DNA of 12,648 nucleotides from Beroe ovata (Eukaryota; Ctenophora; Nuda; Beroida; Beroidae): assembly GCA_946803715.1 (NCBI GenBank), contig CAMPET010000255.1, forward strand, positions 18,353 through 31,000. Reading direction: 5' to 3'. Shown piece after piece: positions 1 to 8,500 of this stretch; positions within the stretch are counted from its first letter, which is position 1, and each line of letters starts with the position of its first letter. The notes beneath the pieces are model-generated. The model was given only the letters and a program-made list of their open reading frames with translations. It made no database searches and was not told the DNA's origin. The translations under genes and the position numbers were made by a program.

Positions 1-2
1 TA

Positions 3-5
<3 letters not shown>

Positions 6-50
<45 letters not shown>
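6..50. repeat. (TG)n microsatellite at the left edge
   Basis: An uninterrupted TG dinucleotide run of about 22 units opens the window. It mirrors an AC run at the far right edge. It lies in or beyond the 3' part of the minus-strand receptor gene and has no coding content. Confidence 0.97.
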
Positions 51-52
<2 letters not shown>

Positions 53-651
53 ACTGGGAGAACCCTATTCTATTATTTTAGGCCTTTAATATCTCGTTAG
101 ATACCATCTCTTTGATTCAGAGTAACTGTAGGTAGATGAGGCGCGCATAATGTCATTATGTGCCGATCATTTGATATTCTTATGTCAGATGTTTTTGTGA
201 GGCTGTGCATCAAAGGGCATTGTGCCTAATATTATAGATTGAAGCCTGATTTATCAAGAATAGAAACCCCAGGATATTGTTGCCGCATATTTTACAATAT
301 TAGCCTGCGAACTGGTCTGGACGTTTCATTGACACGTCTACTTTGTTATCAAGTATGAGCAAACGAAGAAGTTTCCAAACCGTCAAGCTTGATTCATAAA
401 GCACTAAAATCTAATAGAAACACGATAAAATTTGATAGGCGGCAAATTGAATAAAATTCGGGTCAAATATCACAATATATGTGAAGTTATCACGGAAGAG
501 GGATTGGTTTTATTAGTTTGCGCGTGGTCATATGACATTCTGACATGCACTGTCTAGCGTGGTATGAATCATGTGGTATGGTAAGACTAATGACACCTAT
601 AGTTGACTATGACTATCATGATGCCTAGGTGAATGCAATGATGAATACAAT
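51..651. other. non-coding stretch, probably intronic
   Basis: No convincing exon is visible on either strand. I searched the minus strand for the kinase motifs that should follow the catalytic loop (DFG, the APE motif of the activation segment, the D-W-S/A motif of helix F) and found none. The segment is probably intron of the receptor gene, or lies beyond its end. Confidence 0.5.
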
Positions 652-726
652 ATCAGTTGAAAAGCAGTGAGTGCTCAGTAAGATATATAGTCGGTACTCA
701 CCAATTTACTGAGTGTTTCAACTGAT
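652..726. repeat. interrupted inverted repeat (hairpin)
   Basis: ATCAGTTGAAA at 652-662 pairs perfectly with TTTCAACTGAT at 716-726. Inside it, CTCAGTAA at 674-681 pairs with TTACTGAG at 706-713. The left arm carries about nine extra bases between the two paired blocks. The right arm overlaps the end and donor site of the uncertain exon at 702-793. Confidence 0.7.
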
Positions 727-793
727 GTGGATAACTTGTCGAAATTGCTGTATTGCAGCCTTATAGCGTTGTGCAAGTTCCCTGATAGGAATT
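702..793 (-). CDS. possible sixth exon of the type II receptor-like gene
   Basis: On the minus strand an acceptor (ttttaacag) precedes 793 and a strong donor (GTGAGT) follows 702. The 92 nt between are open in the frame set by the previous exon, giving about 31 residues. The junction would read Glu-Phe-Leu where a kinase has Asp-Phe-Gly, with one residue fewer than expected. No activation-segment motif follows, and the end overlaps an inverted repeat. A second acceptor at 745-747 would give another frame. Thirty open codons can occur by chance, so this is a weak candidate. Confidence 0.25.
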
Positions 794-875
794 CTGTTAA
801 AACCCGATTTGAAGCAGATACAAATCATCATATCAACATTATCAACTGGTCAGGAAGGAAGGTTTTCTAATTTAC

Positions 876-1023
876 CTAAAACGGGAACATAGTTAGGTTT
901 GAGGAATATGTTGTCGGCGCAAATGTCGCCGTGCGCTAGCGCCACCTTGCTGCGTGAACCGGCATGAATCGTACAGTGGAGGTAAGATAAGCCGCTGAAT
1001 ACGCACTCAGTCAGCCGCTTCAC
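876..1023 (-). CDS. receptor exon 5: kinase helix E and catalytic loop
   Basis: The acceptor ...ataacccag lies just before 1023, phase 0, in frame with exon 4. The exon encodes helix E (GLSYLH), a family-typical insert and the catalytic loop HGDICADN. The proton-acceptor Asp and metal-binding Asn remain, but the Arg of HRD is Gly and the Lys expected two residues after Asp is Cys. The donor is AG|GTAAAT at 875. Without splicing the frame would run only ten more codons to a stop, with no DFG motif. Confidence 0.8.
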
Positions 1024-3511
1024 CTGGGTTATAACATGGGTGTCAACTCTCACACATGCACATGGGTGCCAAAATGTGGAATGTCTATAGTGATGGAAAG
1101 TCTATAGTGGTGTTAATAAGGCTGATACCTACAGTGTATGTTTGGGATGTTTGGGATGTTTTGAGTGAGAGTGACATGACCTAGATTCCTCATGAAATGC
1201 ACCCGTGATAAGCCACCACTTAATTCTCAGCTCTCAGAACTATGAATCACTAGAACATGTTGGTCCAAACTCGTGATGTATATTATTTTGTTCACTAAAA
1301 GGAGAAATACAGTCCATTGTCTCACACAATAATGACCGGACTTGTTCCGGACTTGTTCCTGAGTTACTGACTACAGCAGGTGGAGGTGGTCGCGATGGAT
1401 ATAATGAAACATCCGTGCCACCATTCCGTTCCTCCATTTGCTACTCTATTGTAACGTTAACATGGTACAGCCTCGCACCAACCTCTCATCCAACAGCAGT
1501 GCTATATGTTCACATACAGCAGTGCTATATGTTCACATAATGTACTCGGGATATCCCCTCTCTCCGAGAAGGGAGGGATCACTTGGTCCGCGAACACTCA
1601 ATCTTGTGAAGTATTGTGAAACACAGCGCTTTTGAGATGGCCGAAAGGATTACAGCAAGCCATATAAAGCTGGTATCAGATGAGGGGAATCGCGGGAAGG
1701 TACCTATGAGGACAATTACAAGCGGGGCAAGTTGAAGAAAACTAAATGTGCAATGCGATTACATTCACATATATTCAGACATGTTCGTGTTCGAGTGATA
1801 ATTGTAAATCGCACTGCCATTGCTTGCTGCTGAATCGTGACCACATGCTTATCTACTAATAAAGCCTTCGTTACGGCTCGTTAAAGCTTCCCCAGTAATA
1901 GCATTAGGGTGTGTAACTGATCAGTTAAAATATATGGCTGCCTTGTCCTTTGTGGACATACTAGGCGCAAAATATCAAAAGTGCCATTTTCAAGCTTGTC
2001 TGACTTTTACATTTTACATAATGATGAATACAATGTTTTTTCTTGGCTGATATGTGATAGTAATTAAATGAGAAATGTGACTGATGCTGAAAAGGATTTG
2101 TTGTTTAATATCAATTGCAACAATGTACCACAATCAGGAACACTTGATAAAGTTCAAAGTGAATAGACTAAATGAAGATGGAGTCTCATACCTGCTCAAC
2201 TGATAGAGAACAGCTCTGTAGGACGTGACTGAGGGAGCCAACATACACCTCACGGTAGACGAGCCATGATTTCCTGTGTTTCTTCCCCCACCACAGCACA
2301 CTCACAACATGGGGATGAGAGAGGGACACTGATGATAACAAACGGGTCTCTCGTGACCACCTTACAGCACTAGCTTGGTCTGATACACGGACAGTCAGTT
2401 TCTCTTCCCCCAACAGGGATATTGAATGACTACTGTTTGATTGCTTGCGGTGCTTGGAGGATTGCTGGGTACGGTAAGATCCCAACCATATCTGATGAGG
2501 AAAGGTATCGTTCAGGCTAAACAGCTGCTTAGTGAGATCAATGTGGGGCGATTTCTTCGGAGGATCTTCCACCTGATTGAAATAATATCATAGGCTTGTA
2601 AAAAGAGATATTTATCAATTGGCATGACAAGTAGGATGATTCCTTGAACTCACATCAACATATTGTGTCTGTGATCGATTTCTCCACTTGAGAAGGATAT
2701 AGGCTGCTATGACAAGAGTTGCCAAAACAAGGAGGGAGGAGAGGAGGCCTATGCAAGGTTTATACCACCAAGCATGAGAGGTGGGTTGTGGTAGTTGGAT
2801 ACGGGGGTCTGCTGTAATTGACGCTGCATTAGGTAGGTTGGTCAGAGGGGTGAAGAGTAACAGTATCAAAAGGCTCAACAGTTTAGAATATCACTCCAAG
2901 GAAATTATCTTAAATATCACTAAGTTCTACTTACAAATAGGAGGATCTGTTGTTTCTGGAACAATGGGTTCAGGAACTTTATTACAGAGATCTCCCTTGC
3001 AGCAACAAAAGTAGGCTACACCAACATCACTATCAACCTGCAGGAAGTGGTTACCAGTACATAAGTACCTATTATTCAAAAAATGTTTAGAGAGACTTGG
3101 AAAGCCACATTTTTGTACAGCTTGTAGTACCTTGAGATTTTTAGGAATACATGGTCCATGGTCACATTTGATGCCAGTGTCTGAATCAGTCCAGCATGTC
3201 CTTTGACTAATGACTGCTTTCTCAACAGTGGGGCCAGTCAACAACACACTGCAAGCCTTGTAGTTGTCATCACACGTCTCTACTGTCTGATTACTCCTCC
3301 CATTACCATTTTCAACAACACATTTAATAGCAGATAAAACTGAAGGACAAATTTTTGGGAATTAGATTATAACAAGGAGCTTCAGATGATAATGACAAGT
3401 AGGATGTATACATGTTGTTTTAGAATCTTTGACTTATGCATCAAGCACTTTACCTGGAAAATGTAAAACTACTGCTGTGTAAACCCACAATAATGGCAAG
3501 AGCATTACCAT
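876..3511 (-). CDS. TGF-beta/activin type II receptor-like gene with degenerate kinase (3' end missing)
   Basis: Spliced minus-strand gene. Exons: 3511-3454, 3339-2935, 2811-2654, 2572-2192, 1023-876; introns 114, 123, 81 and 1168 nt; all junction phases agree. The 383 residues present are a signal peptide (about 1-23), a cysteine-rich three-finger ectodomain ending in CCC-KGDL-CN (131-139), a transmembrane helix (about 174-195) and a kinase domain from about 220. The long insert before the catalytic loop, ending in Ala-x-x-His, is typical of type II (ACVR2-like) receptors. By family these sit in the plasma membrane, bind activin/BMP-type ligands and phosphorylate type I receptors. Here the glycine loop is lost, the beta-3 Lys is Arg (269), HRD is HGD (365-367) and the catalytic-loop Lys is Cys (369), so activity is doubtful. 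The gene continues leftward. AUG at 3511 is chosen because only that frame gives a signal peptide and fits the phase; Met3 (3505) is an alternative. Confidence 0.82.
1336..1357. repeat. 11-bp tandem duplication
   Basis: CCGGACTTGTT occurs twice head-to-tail within the receptor intron. Confidence 0.85.
1493..1538. repeat. 23-bp tandem duplication
   Basis: The segment beginning ACAGCAGTGCTATATG occurs twice in direct succession (1493-1515 and 1516-1538) with no differences, within the receptor intron. It looks like a recent replication-slippage duplication. Confidence 0.92.
2192..2572 (-). CDS. receptor exon 4: juxtamembrane segment and kinase N-lobe
   Basis: The exon (127 codons, phase 0 at both ends) follows the acceptor ...ttatttcaatcag. 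It encodes a juxtamembrane stretch, a degenerate glycine loop (FPHQIWLGSY, one glycine), a Ser/Lys-rich loop between strands 2 and 3, strand 3 with VRV where VAVK is expected, helix C with its Glu (WSRET), strands 4 and 5 and the hinge region (GSLSHVL, matching the type II GSLSDFL segment). Confidence 0.82.
2654..2811 (-). CDS. receptor exon 3: transmembrane segment
   Basis: The exon starts after ...caattacag and ends at a GTGAGT donor. It encodes a short Pro-rich stalk, then one hydrophobic helix (from about C174 to L195: IGLLSSLLVLATLVIAAYILL-like composition) followed by a basic stop-transfer KWRNR, giving a type I membrane topology. Confidence 0.85.
2935..3339 (-). CDS. receptor exon 2: cysteine-rich ectodomain
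   Basis: The whole extracellular domain lies on one 405-nt exon. It has about 12 cysteines, an N-glycosylation sequon (NQT at 36-38), the CW motif seen at the same relative place in activin type II receptors (68-69), and the family hallmark YFCCCKGDLCN (129-139). Compared with vertebrate activin receptors it has an insertion of roughly 20-30 residues before the final motif, including two extra cysteines. Confidence 0.85.
3454..3511 (-). CDS. receptor exon 1: signal peptide
   Basis: The short exon runs from ATG at 3511 (ATGGTAATG; a second in-frame ATG at 3505) to CCAG|GTAAAG. It encodes MVMLLPLLWVYTAVVLHFP plus one base. Its end phase exactly matches the start phase of exon 2, giving a continuous hydrophobic leader. 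A competing ATG at 3530 gives the wrong phase. Predicted cleavage is near residue 23 (LSA). Confidence 0.78.
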
Positions 3512-4089
3512 CCACCAAAATTACTGCCATCAGAATACATCAATGCTGAAGACATTGTTTTGAGCTTAAACTAAAAACACAAAAACTTACTGTGCAATAA
3601 GAACTAAAAATATCTGGCATTATCTATGAAGTAACTTAGTAGAATAAAGTACAACAGTGGTAAAATGAAAAACAATGAGTTATTTGTTGCAGCTGTAATA
3701 GGTGGTTTATGATACAAATGCAACTTGTTTCATGATTTGAAGCTTGGCAATGATAAGCAGATTCAAACACTAAGTCAACTATCAAATCTCCAAAGTATGA
3801 ACTCTTGTGCACAAGATCAATGAAATAATTGTTAAGGCTGGCCTAGTAACCCATATCATATGATAAATGATAATCCATTGCTCTGAGTATGCACTATGCA
3901 CATGTTTGATCAAAGCAATTCAATAACAAATAAAACACTGCAAAAAATGCTGTCTCAAAAGAATCTTTCTTTTCTGAAATACATCTTTTCATGAAGTACT
4001 GCATAAAATGAATCAATATTTTCACTGATCACACTTGACTCAAAGGATAAATTCATTATAAAAGTTTAAATTACCTATTGAATATTGAT
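3512..4089. other. AT-rich intergenic region upstream of the receptor gene
   Basis: No open frame, RNA gene or repeat could be supported on either strand. The first tens of bases next to 3512 should hold the 5' untranslated region of the minus-strand receptor. A GTAAGT donor-like site on the minus strand near 3593 could mark a non-coding first exon, but no well-spaced acceptor is convincing. Confidence 0.5.
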
Positions 4090-4380
4090 AAAAAAAACCC
4101 CGTCGAGGATCACGATTTAAATTTGCTGGCCATGGCGCTCAACTTCAGCGACAGCGAAATAAAATTTTCAAGTGGCAAATAGCATCAGACCTTCGATGGA
4201 ATTGGAGTGTGCGCGTCGCGCGCAAAAAACAGTGGCACAAATATCATATCCGGATTTGGCATTAGCAACCGCGCCGCGCATCAAAGATTTCGCTCAACGC
4301 CGCGCAGCTAGGCCGTAATTTTGCAGAAATATCTGATATTCTGATGCGGACGTTTGGTTCTCGCGCGTGCAAGAGATCGA
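4090..4380. promoter_or_regulatory. CpG-rich promoter-like block between divergent genes
   Basis: This stretch is much richer in CpG and GC than its surroundings, with clusters such as GTGCGCGTCGCGCGC (around 4209), CAACCGCGCCGCGC (around 4266) and TCTCGCGCGTGC (around 4360). It lies between the start of the minus-strand receptor and the plus-strand MORN1 gene and has no coding signal. A shared or single promoter or a 5' non-coding exon is the simplest reading, but I see no TATA box or initiator. Confidence 0.4.
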
Positions 4381-4420
4381 AGGTCGAGTTACTACTTTGA
4401 CTGACGACATCTGTCATTCA

Positions 4421-4898
4421 AACAGTTTTACAACGAAAGCTGAGAAGAGGTTGAAAGGCGACTTGATAGAAACGTTCAAGATAGTGAACAATAAAGTTGA
4501 ATATGAGCAGGAATTATTTAAACTCGGTAGATGTAGGAGAAGCTTGTTAACTTAAAAGAAACCGTTAGTCAAATCTTGTCATGGCATAACAAAGCTTGAT
4601 GACAATTTTATATCTGAAAGGATTAGAGAATCTGAAAGAATCTGAAAGAATTAGAGAATATTGGAACGATTTACCACTAACTGTTAGAAATGCTCCAACC
4701 GTTGATATTTTTAAGGTTGAATTAGACAAGTATAAGAAGTCTTCTGTCACACTGAATCCTAGCAATTTTTGGTATGTCTCTCATCAAGTTATTAGCAAAA
4801 TTGAAGGAAGTAATTACCTTTCCAACAAGGATAGATTTAATGAATACCTGAGGGCTCATCCTCAGGTAGCTAGAAGAAAAGGGATTAACATTTATTAA
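4421..4898 (+). pseudogene. broken LINE ORF2 C-terminal fragment
   Basis: The reading frame runs to a stop at 4553-4555, continues recognisably in the same frame to about 4640, then shifts frame because of a local duplication (4613-4658) and continues to a stop after 4898. The nonsense codon and the 28-nt expansion are two independent inactivating lesions. The upstream reverse-transcriptase catalytic motifs and the endonuclease are absent. Confidence 0.72.
4613..4658. repeat. triplicated TCTGAAAG-type motif inside the LINE remnant
   Basis: TCTGAAAGGATTAGAGAA, TCTGAAAGAA and TCTGAAAGAATTAGAGAA follow one another (18, 10 and 18 nt). Relative to one ancestral copy this adds 28 nt and breaks the reading frame. 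Confidence 0.85.
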
Positions 4899-4934
4899 AA
4901 GTATTCTTCTTTCCTAGTGATAATGGGTAGTGGA

Positions 4935-4951
4935 CACCTTTGCGAAAGGTG
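4935..4951 (+). other. 3' hairpin of the LINE
   Basis: CACCTTT-GCG-AAAGGTG forms a perfect 7-bp stem with a 3-nt loop about 70 nt before the TCTTA tail. Stem-loops at the 3' end of CR1/L2-group elements are thought to be recognised by the reverse transcriptase, so the position fits. Confidence 0.7.
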
Positions 4952-5020
4952 GCGTTTTTCAGTGGCTGAGATTGTATTGATGAAATTTTCTTGAAATGTG
5001 TGATGGTTTATACCATAAAT

Positions 5021-5040
5021 TCTTATCTTATCTTATCTTA
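5021..5040. repeat. (TCTTA)4 LINE 3' tail
   Basis: Four exact pentamers end the LINE remnant. Short microsatellite tails in place of poly(A) are characteristic of CR1/L2-type elements. Confidence 0.8.
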
Positions 5041-5045
5041 CCTAA

Positions 5046-5418
5046 ATATCAAACTTGCAGGCTGATAGTTCAACGAAATATCAGTTCATATCCATAACGT
5101 AACCTTTTATGTGTATATGTGAAGTATTTTTGAAAAATGCTACTCTACTGTTTTAACAGTAATGCAATTTTGCCAGGTTAGAAATTTAAGTTCTGTGCAA
5201 ATTACCTGACATATAGTCTCCTTATTATGGAAGAAAACAAGGTCCAGGTCTTTTAATCAATTAGACAGAAATCATTGTCAGTTGCAAATATAATTGATTT
5301 TGACTGAATTGATTTTGAACTGGACACGCTCATGCAGGAGGGGGTTTACAATTTTTCTTAGAACTGAAACAAGAAGAAACATCACTGAAGGGAATTTTCC
5401 AGAATTTAATCTCAGCTC
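5046..5418 (+). other. MORN1 upstream region
   Basis: No coding signal is seen. The sequence just before the MORN1 start (tttaatctcag at 5404-5414) resembles a 3' splice site, so a non-coding 5' exon further upstream, perhaps in the CpG-rich block near 4090-4380, is possible. An in-frame stop at 5407-5409 limits the coding start to 5419 or 5428. Confidence 0.45.
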
Positions 5419-5557
5419 ATGACAGAAATGTCAATAAAGACAGAAAAACTTGGACCTGGAAGATATGTTGGCCAGACCCTGAACCAAGTGAGGCATGGAC
5501 ATGGGAAGTACTTGTATGGCAATACTTTCTTTTCGTATGAAGGTGCTTGGGTTGAAG
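5419..5557 (+). CDS. MORN1: MORN1 exon 1
   Basis: The start ATG is at 5419, with a second in-frame ATG at 5428. The exon encodes the N-terminus and the first, less regular MORN unit (RHGHGKYLYGN, then FFSYEGAW). The donor is AAG|GTGAGA, phase 1. Confidence 0.85.
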
Positions 5558-8500
5558 GTGAGATATTTGATTAGGTGACCCATTGATTTGGATTTGGGAT
5601 ATGCCATCATTTACAAATTAAGAAAGTAGGTACCCATAACTCTTCTTAAAATTAAATCATCAAAATTTCAGGTACCAAGCATGGGAAAGGGGTTCTGTCC
5701 ATGAAAGATGGTGGCTACTATAAAGGAGACTTCACCAATGGAGAAATCACTGGCAAAGGAGAAAGATATTGGACAAGTGGCAGTGTATATGTTGGTTGGT
5801 GAAGTTTGTCTTTTTCAATTTTCATTCAAATTTCAACATCAAATGCATAAGGGTAGTATAACAAAAAAGGGGTTTTACTGAGCTCTGATCAGGTGAATTC
5901 GACCAAGGAGAGCTAAGTGGCAGCGGTGAGATGAAGTATGGGGATGGGAAGCGATATACTGGACAGTGGTGTGCTAATCTCTATGAGGGAAAGGGGACCC
6001 TCCACAGTGGGACAGGGGATATTTACAGTGGACATTTTCACCTCCACAAACGACATGGCGAGGGGGAGCAGGTTATATTGATTCCCATAATCCCAATTGA
6101 AAACGTCTGTGTGATTTGTTCATTATTGTCTGTTCAACTGTGTCCTATGATTCATAATTGGACTTGGCATCATCTTATCCGTGATATTGTAGGTGTGGTC
6201 TGATGGTAGAAGATATGAGGGAGATTGGGTGGCAGACAAGCCCCATGGTCATGGCTCCATGAAGTACAGTGATGGGAGTGTCTATGAGGGACAGTTCTAT
6301 CATGGTCTCAGGAAGGGTCAGGGTACTTACACACACGTCACAGGTTGGCACATACACATCAAATTTGATCTCAGTCATATTCATAAGATGTGTGTACGGT
6401 CCTACATCGTGTAATATTCTCTCTCTCAGGGATAACGTACAGTGGACTGTGGATTCAAGATGACATACCTCCAGAGGAGTTTGCATCTGGCATGGCATTT
6501 GTTGGTTCCACAGAAGTGGAAATCAACCACGGAGAATCATTCTCCATTGGTAACTTGCAAAATAGATTATGAATTCATGATAACATCGGAATATTTTCCA
6601 ACACTCTCACAGAAGTCAAAACACTCCATATTTTACAGACTCCATATTTTACATATTTTACAGACAATAAGCTCCATATTTTACAGACTCCATATTTTGC
6701 ATATTTTACAGAACTTGCAGTTCTTCACACGGATGGCAATGTCATGGAGGGTGACACAGGAAGGACACTTAATGTTGAAGTGGGACTCCTTTCAACGCGT
6801 AAGTTAACTATTGCTATATTTTACTGTCCCAAATCTATCTCGATGGCAAAATAGCCAAGACACGTATTTCCACTATTCGAGGTTTCTACAGAATCTATCT
6901 CTGAAACATAATTTCAATATAACCTCGTCGCAAGAATTTCTATAACTGATGGTATCAAGCTGAATGTGCAGACAAATTACTAACACAATGACTGATGACT
7001 GACAATCCAGCGGCAGTTCCAGGGGACAAGACGACCAAGTTGAAGAGTGACCTGTGTGTCACAGTGGAGGGAGTGGAGGGGAGGATGTTTGACACCCCGT
7101 TCGGAGAGGCGAGACTAGCGAATCTGGCGGAGGTGACGAAGCGTGACACCAGGTGGGAGGAGTACGAGGAGAGCAATGACACCACCAACACCACACGGGT
7201 AGGTGTGTCAATGTAGATCAGGGGTGGTCTCATCATTGGATCCATTTTGTGTTATTCACATTATTGCACAGTAAATACTAATTTTTCATTCAAATCATAA
7301 TAGTGATGTGTCATATATGTGTATATCGGACCACGTAATCAGTAAATGCGATTTAGGTAATTCTAATTATGATGTAACTTGAGATGTAACCCCTTTACCT
7401 GACCAGAGCGATTCAGAATCAGAGGACGAGGTAAAACCTTTTCTCAAACTGTTATCTGTGTGTTTGTGTGTGTGTCCTGCAGTAGCATCTGCGACCATTA
7501 ATCGGAGGATCAGTTATTGCAGGACTTGTGTGATTAGCCCTGTGCGAGTTTCACATCTATAATTCCAAGCACCTTTAATCGAGCACAAATCTGACGTCTT
7601 CCTCTTACTTTCTATAACGACTATATAGTCTTCTTTTCTTACTTTCTATCTTTCTTTTCTTGTACGAAATCGGGCGACCCGTTTTCCAACTCTCTAACCT
7701 TCATGTCCCAAGTCTTTGAACTGAAACCATTTACCGTGGTCATTCAATTGTTGATCGCGATTTACATTGTAAAGAAGGCACTGTTCATAGAGGATTGCGA
7801 GTTCTATTAATAACGTCTTTAATTGAGTAAGTAAAACATACTATGCTATAATTTCTAAGGTACGAAATTATTCGGAGTTGTGTAACACATCTTCAATAGC
7901 TTCATTCCGTGAAAATTCGACGCAGAAATGACGGCGTAGTTGACAGACAATAATACACAACGTCAAAACATGACTTTGTGACGATTGGGAAACCTATTAG
8001 TCACAGCTTGCTGACACAACTGCATAGCGGTCACGTAGGTATGCTTGCGAAGGAATTTGCTGAAACCAGTTCGTCAGAACAGGGCTTTGTGACGATTGGG
8101 GTACNTGTGTGATTAGCCCTGTGCGAGTTTCACATCTACAATTCCAAGCACCTTTCATCGAGCACAAATCTGACGTCTTCCTCTTACTTTCTATAACGTG
8201 TATATAGTCTTCTTTTCTTACTTTCTTACTTTCTTTTCTTGTACGAGTTCGGGTGACCCGTTTTCCAACTCTCTAACCCTCATGTCCCAAGTCTTTGAAC
8301 TGAAACCGCGGTTATTCAATTGTTGATCGCGATTCACACTATAAAGGAGCCACTGCTCATATAGAGGATTGCGAGTTCTATTAATAACGTCTTTAATTGA
8401 GTAAGTAAAACATAATATGCTATATTTCTAAGTTGTGAAATTATTCAGAGCTGTGTAACACATCTTCAATAGCTTTATTCCGTGAAAATTCGACGTAGAA

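Larger units (their letters stand above)
1024..2191 (-). other. receptor intron 4
   Basis: This 1168-nt intron joins a CAG|GTATGA donor to a CAG acceptor, both phase 0. It contains two small direct tandem duplications (1336-1357 and 1493-1538) and short open frames on both strands without family resemblance. The kinase sequence on either side is continuous, so no further exon is required. Confidence 0.7.
4420..5045 (+). mobile_element. 5'-truncated non-LTR retrotransposon (L2/CR1/Jockey-like LINE), 3' end only
   Basis: The remnant encodes only the C-terminal tail of the LINE reverse-transcriptase polyprotein. The segment AEKRLKGDLIETFKIVNN is followed by KKPLVKSCHGITKL and REYWNDLPLTVRNAPTV...FK..LDKY, a pattern found at the end of CR1/L2/Jockey-type ORF2 proteins. 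The 3' part has the expected end structures: a short 3' untranslated region, a perfect hairpin (4935-4951) and a (TCTTA)4 tail (5021-5040). The 5' boundary is approximate. It is non-functional: most of ORF2 is missing and the frame is broken twice. Confidence 0.75.

Noticed and set aside
1240-1437. Minus-strand open frame of 65 codons with Pro-rich sequence inside the receptor intron, considered as an extra exon
   Set aside because: The exons on both sides join in phase and give an uninterrupted kinase sequence; the frame has no family resemblance and no supporting splice sites.
1438-1635. Plus-strand open frame of 65 codons
   Set aside because: It contains a perfect 23-bp tandem duplication, has no homology, and lies inside a well-supported intron of the opposite strand.
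2781-3014. Plus-strand open frame overlapping the receptor
   Set aside because: It is antisense to the ectodomain and transmembrane exons, whose cysteine pattern, hydrophobic helix and splice phases are decisive.
5795-5798. GTGAAG donor at 5799 for MORN1 exon 2
   Set aside because: It is nearer the consensus than GTTGGT at 5795, but gives phase 2 and breaks the frame with exon 3.
6175-6498. Minus-strand open frame opposite MORN exons
   Set aside because: The plus strand has clear MORN repeats with matching splice phases here; the antisense frame is a shadow.
6955-7245. Minus-strand open frame of 96 codons
   Set aside because: It is antisense to MORN1 exon 7, which is supported by the DTPFGEA motif and phase continuity.
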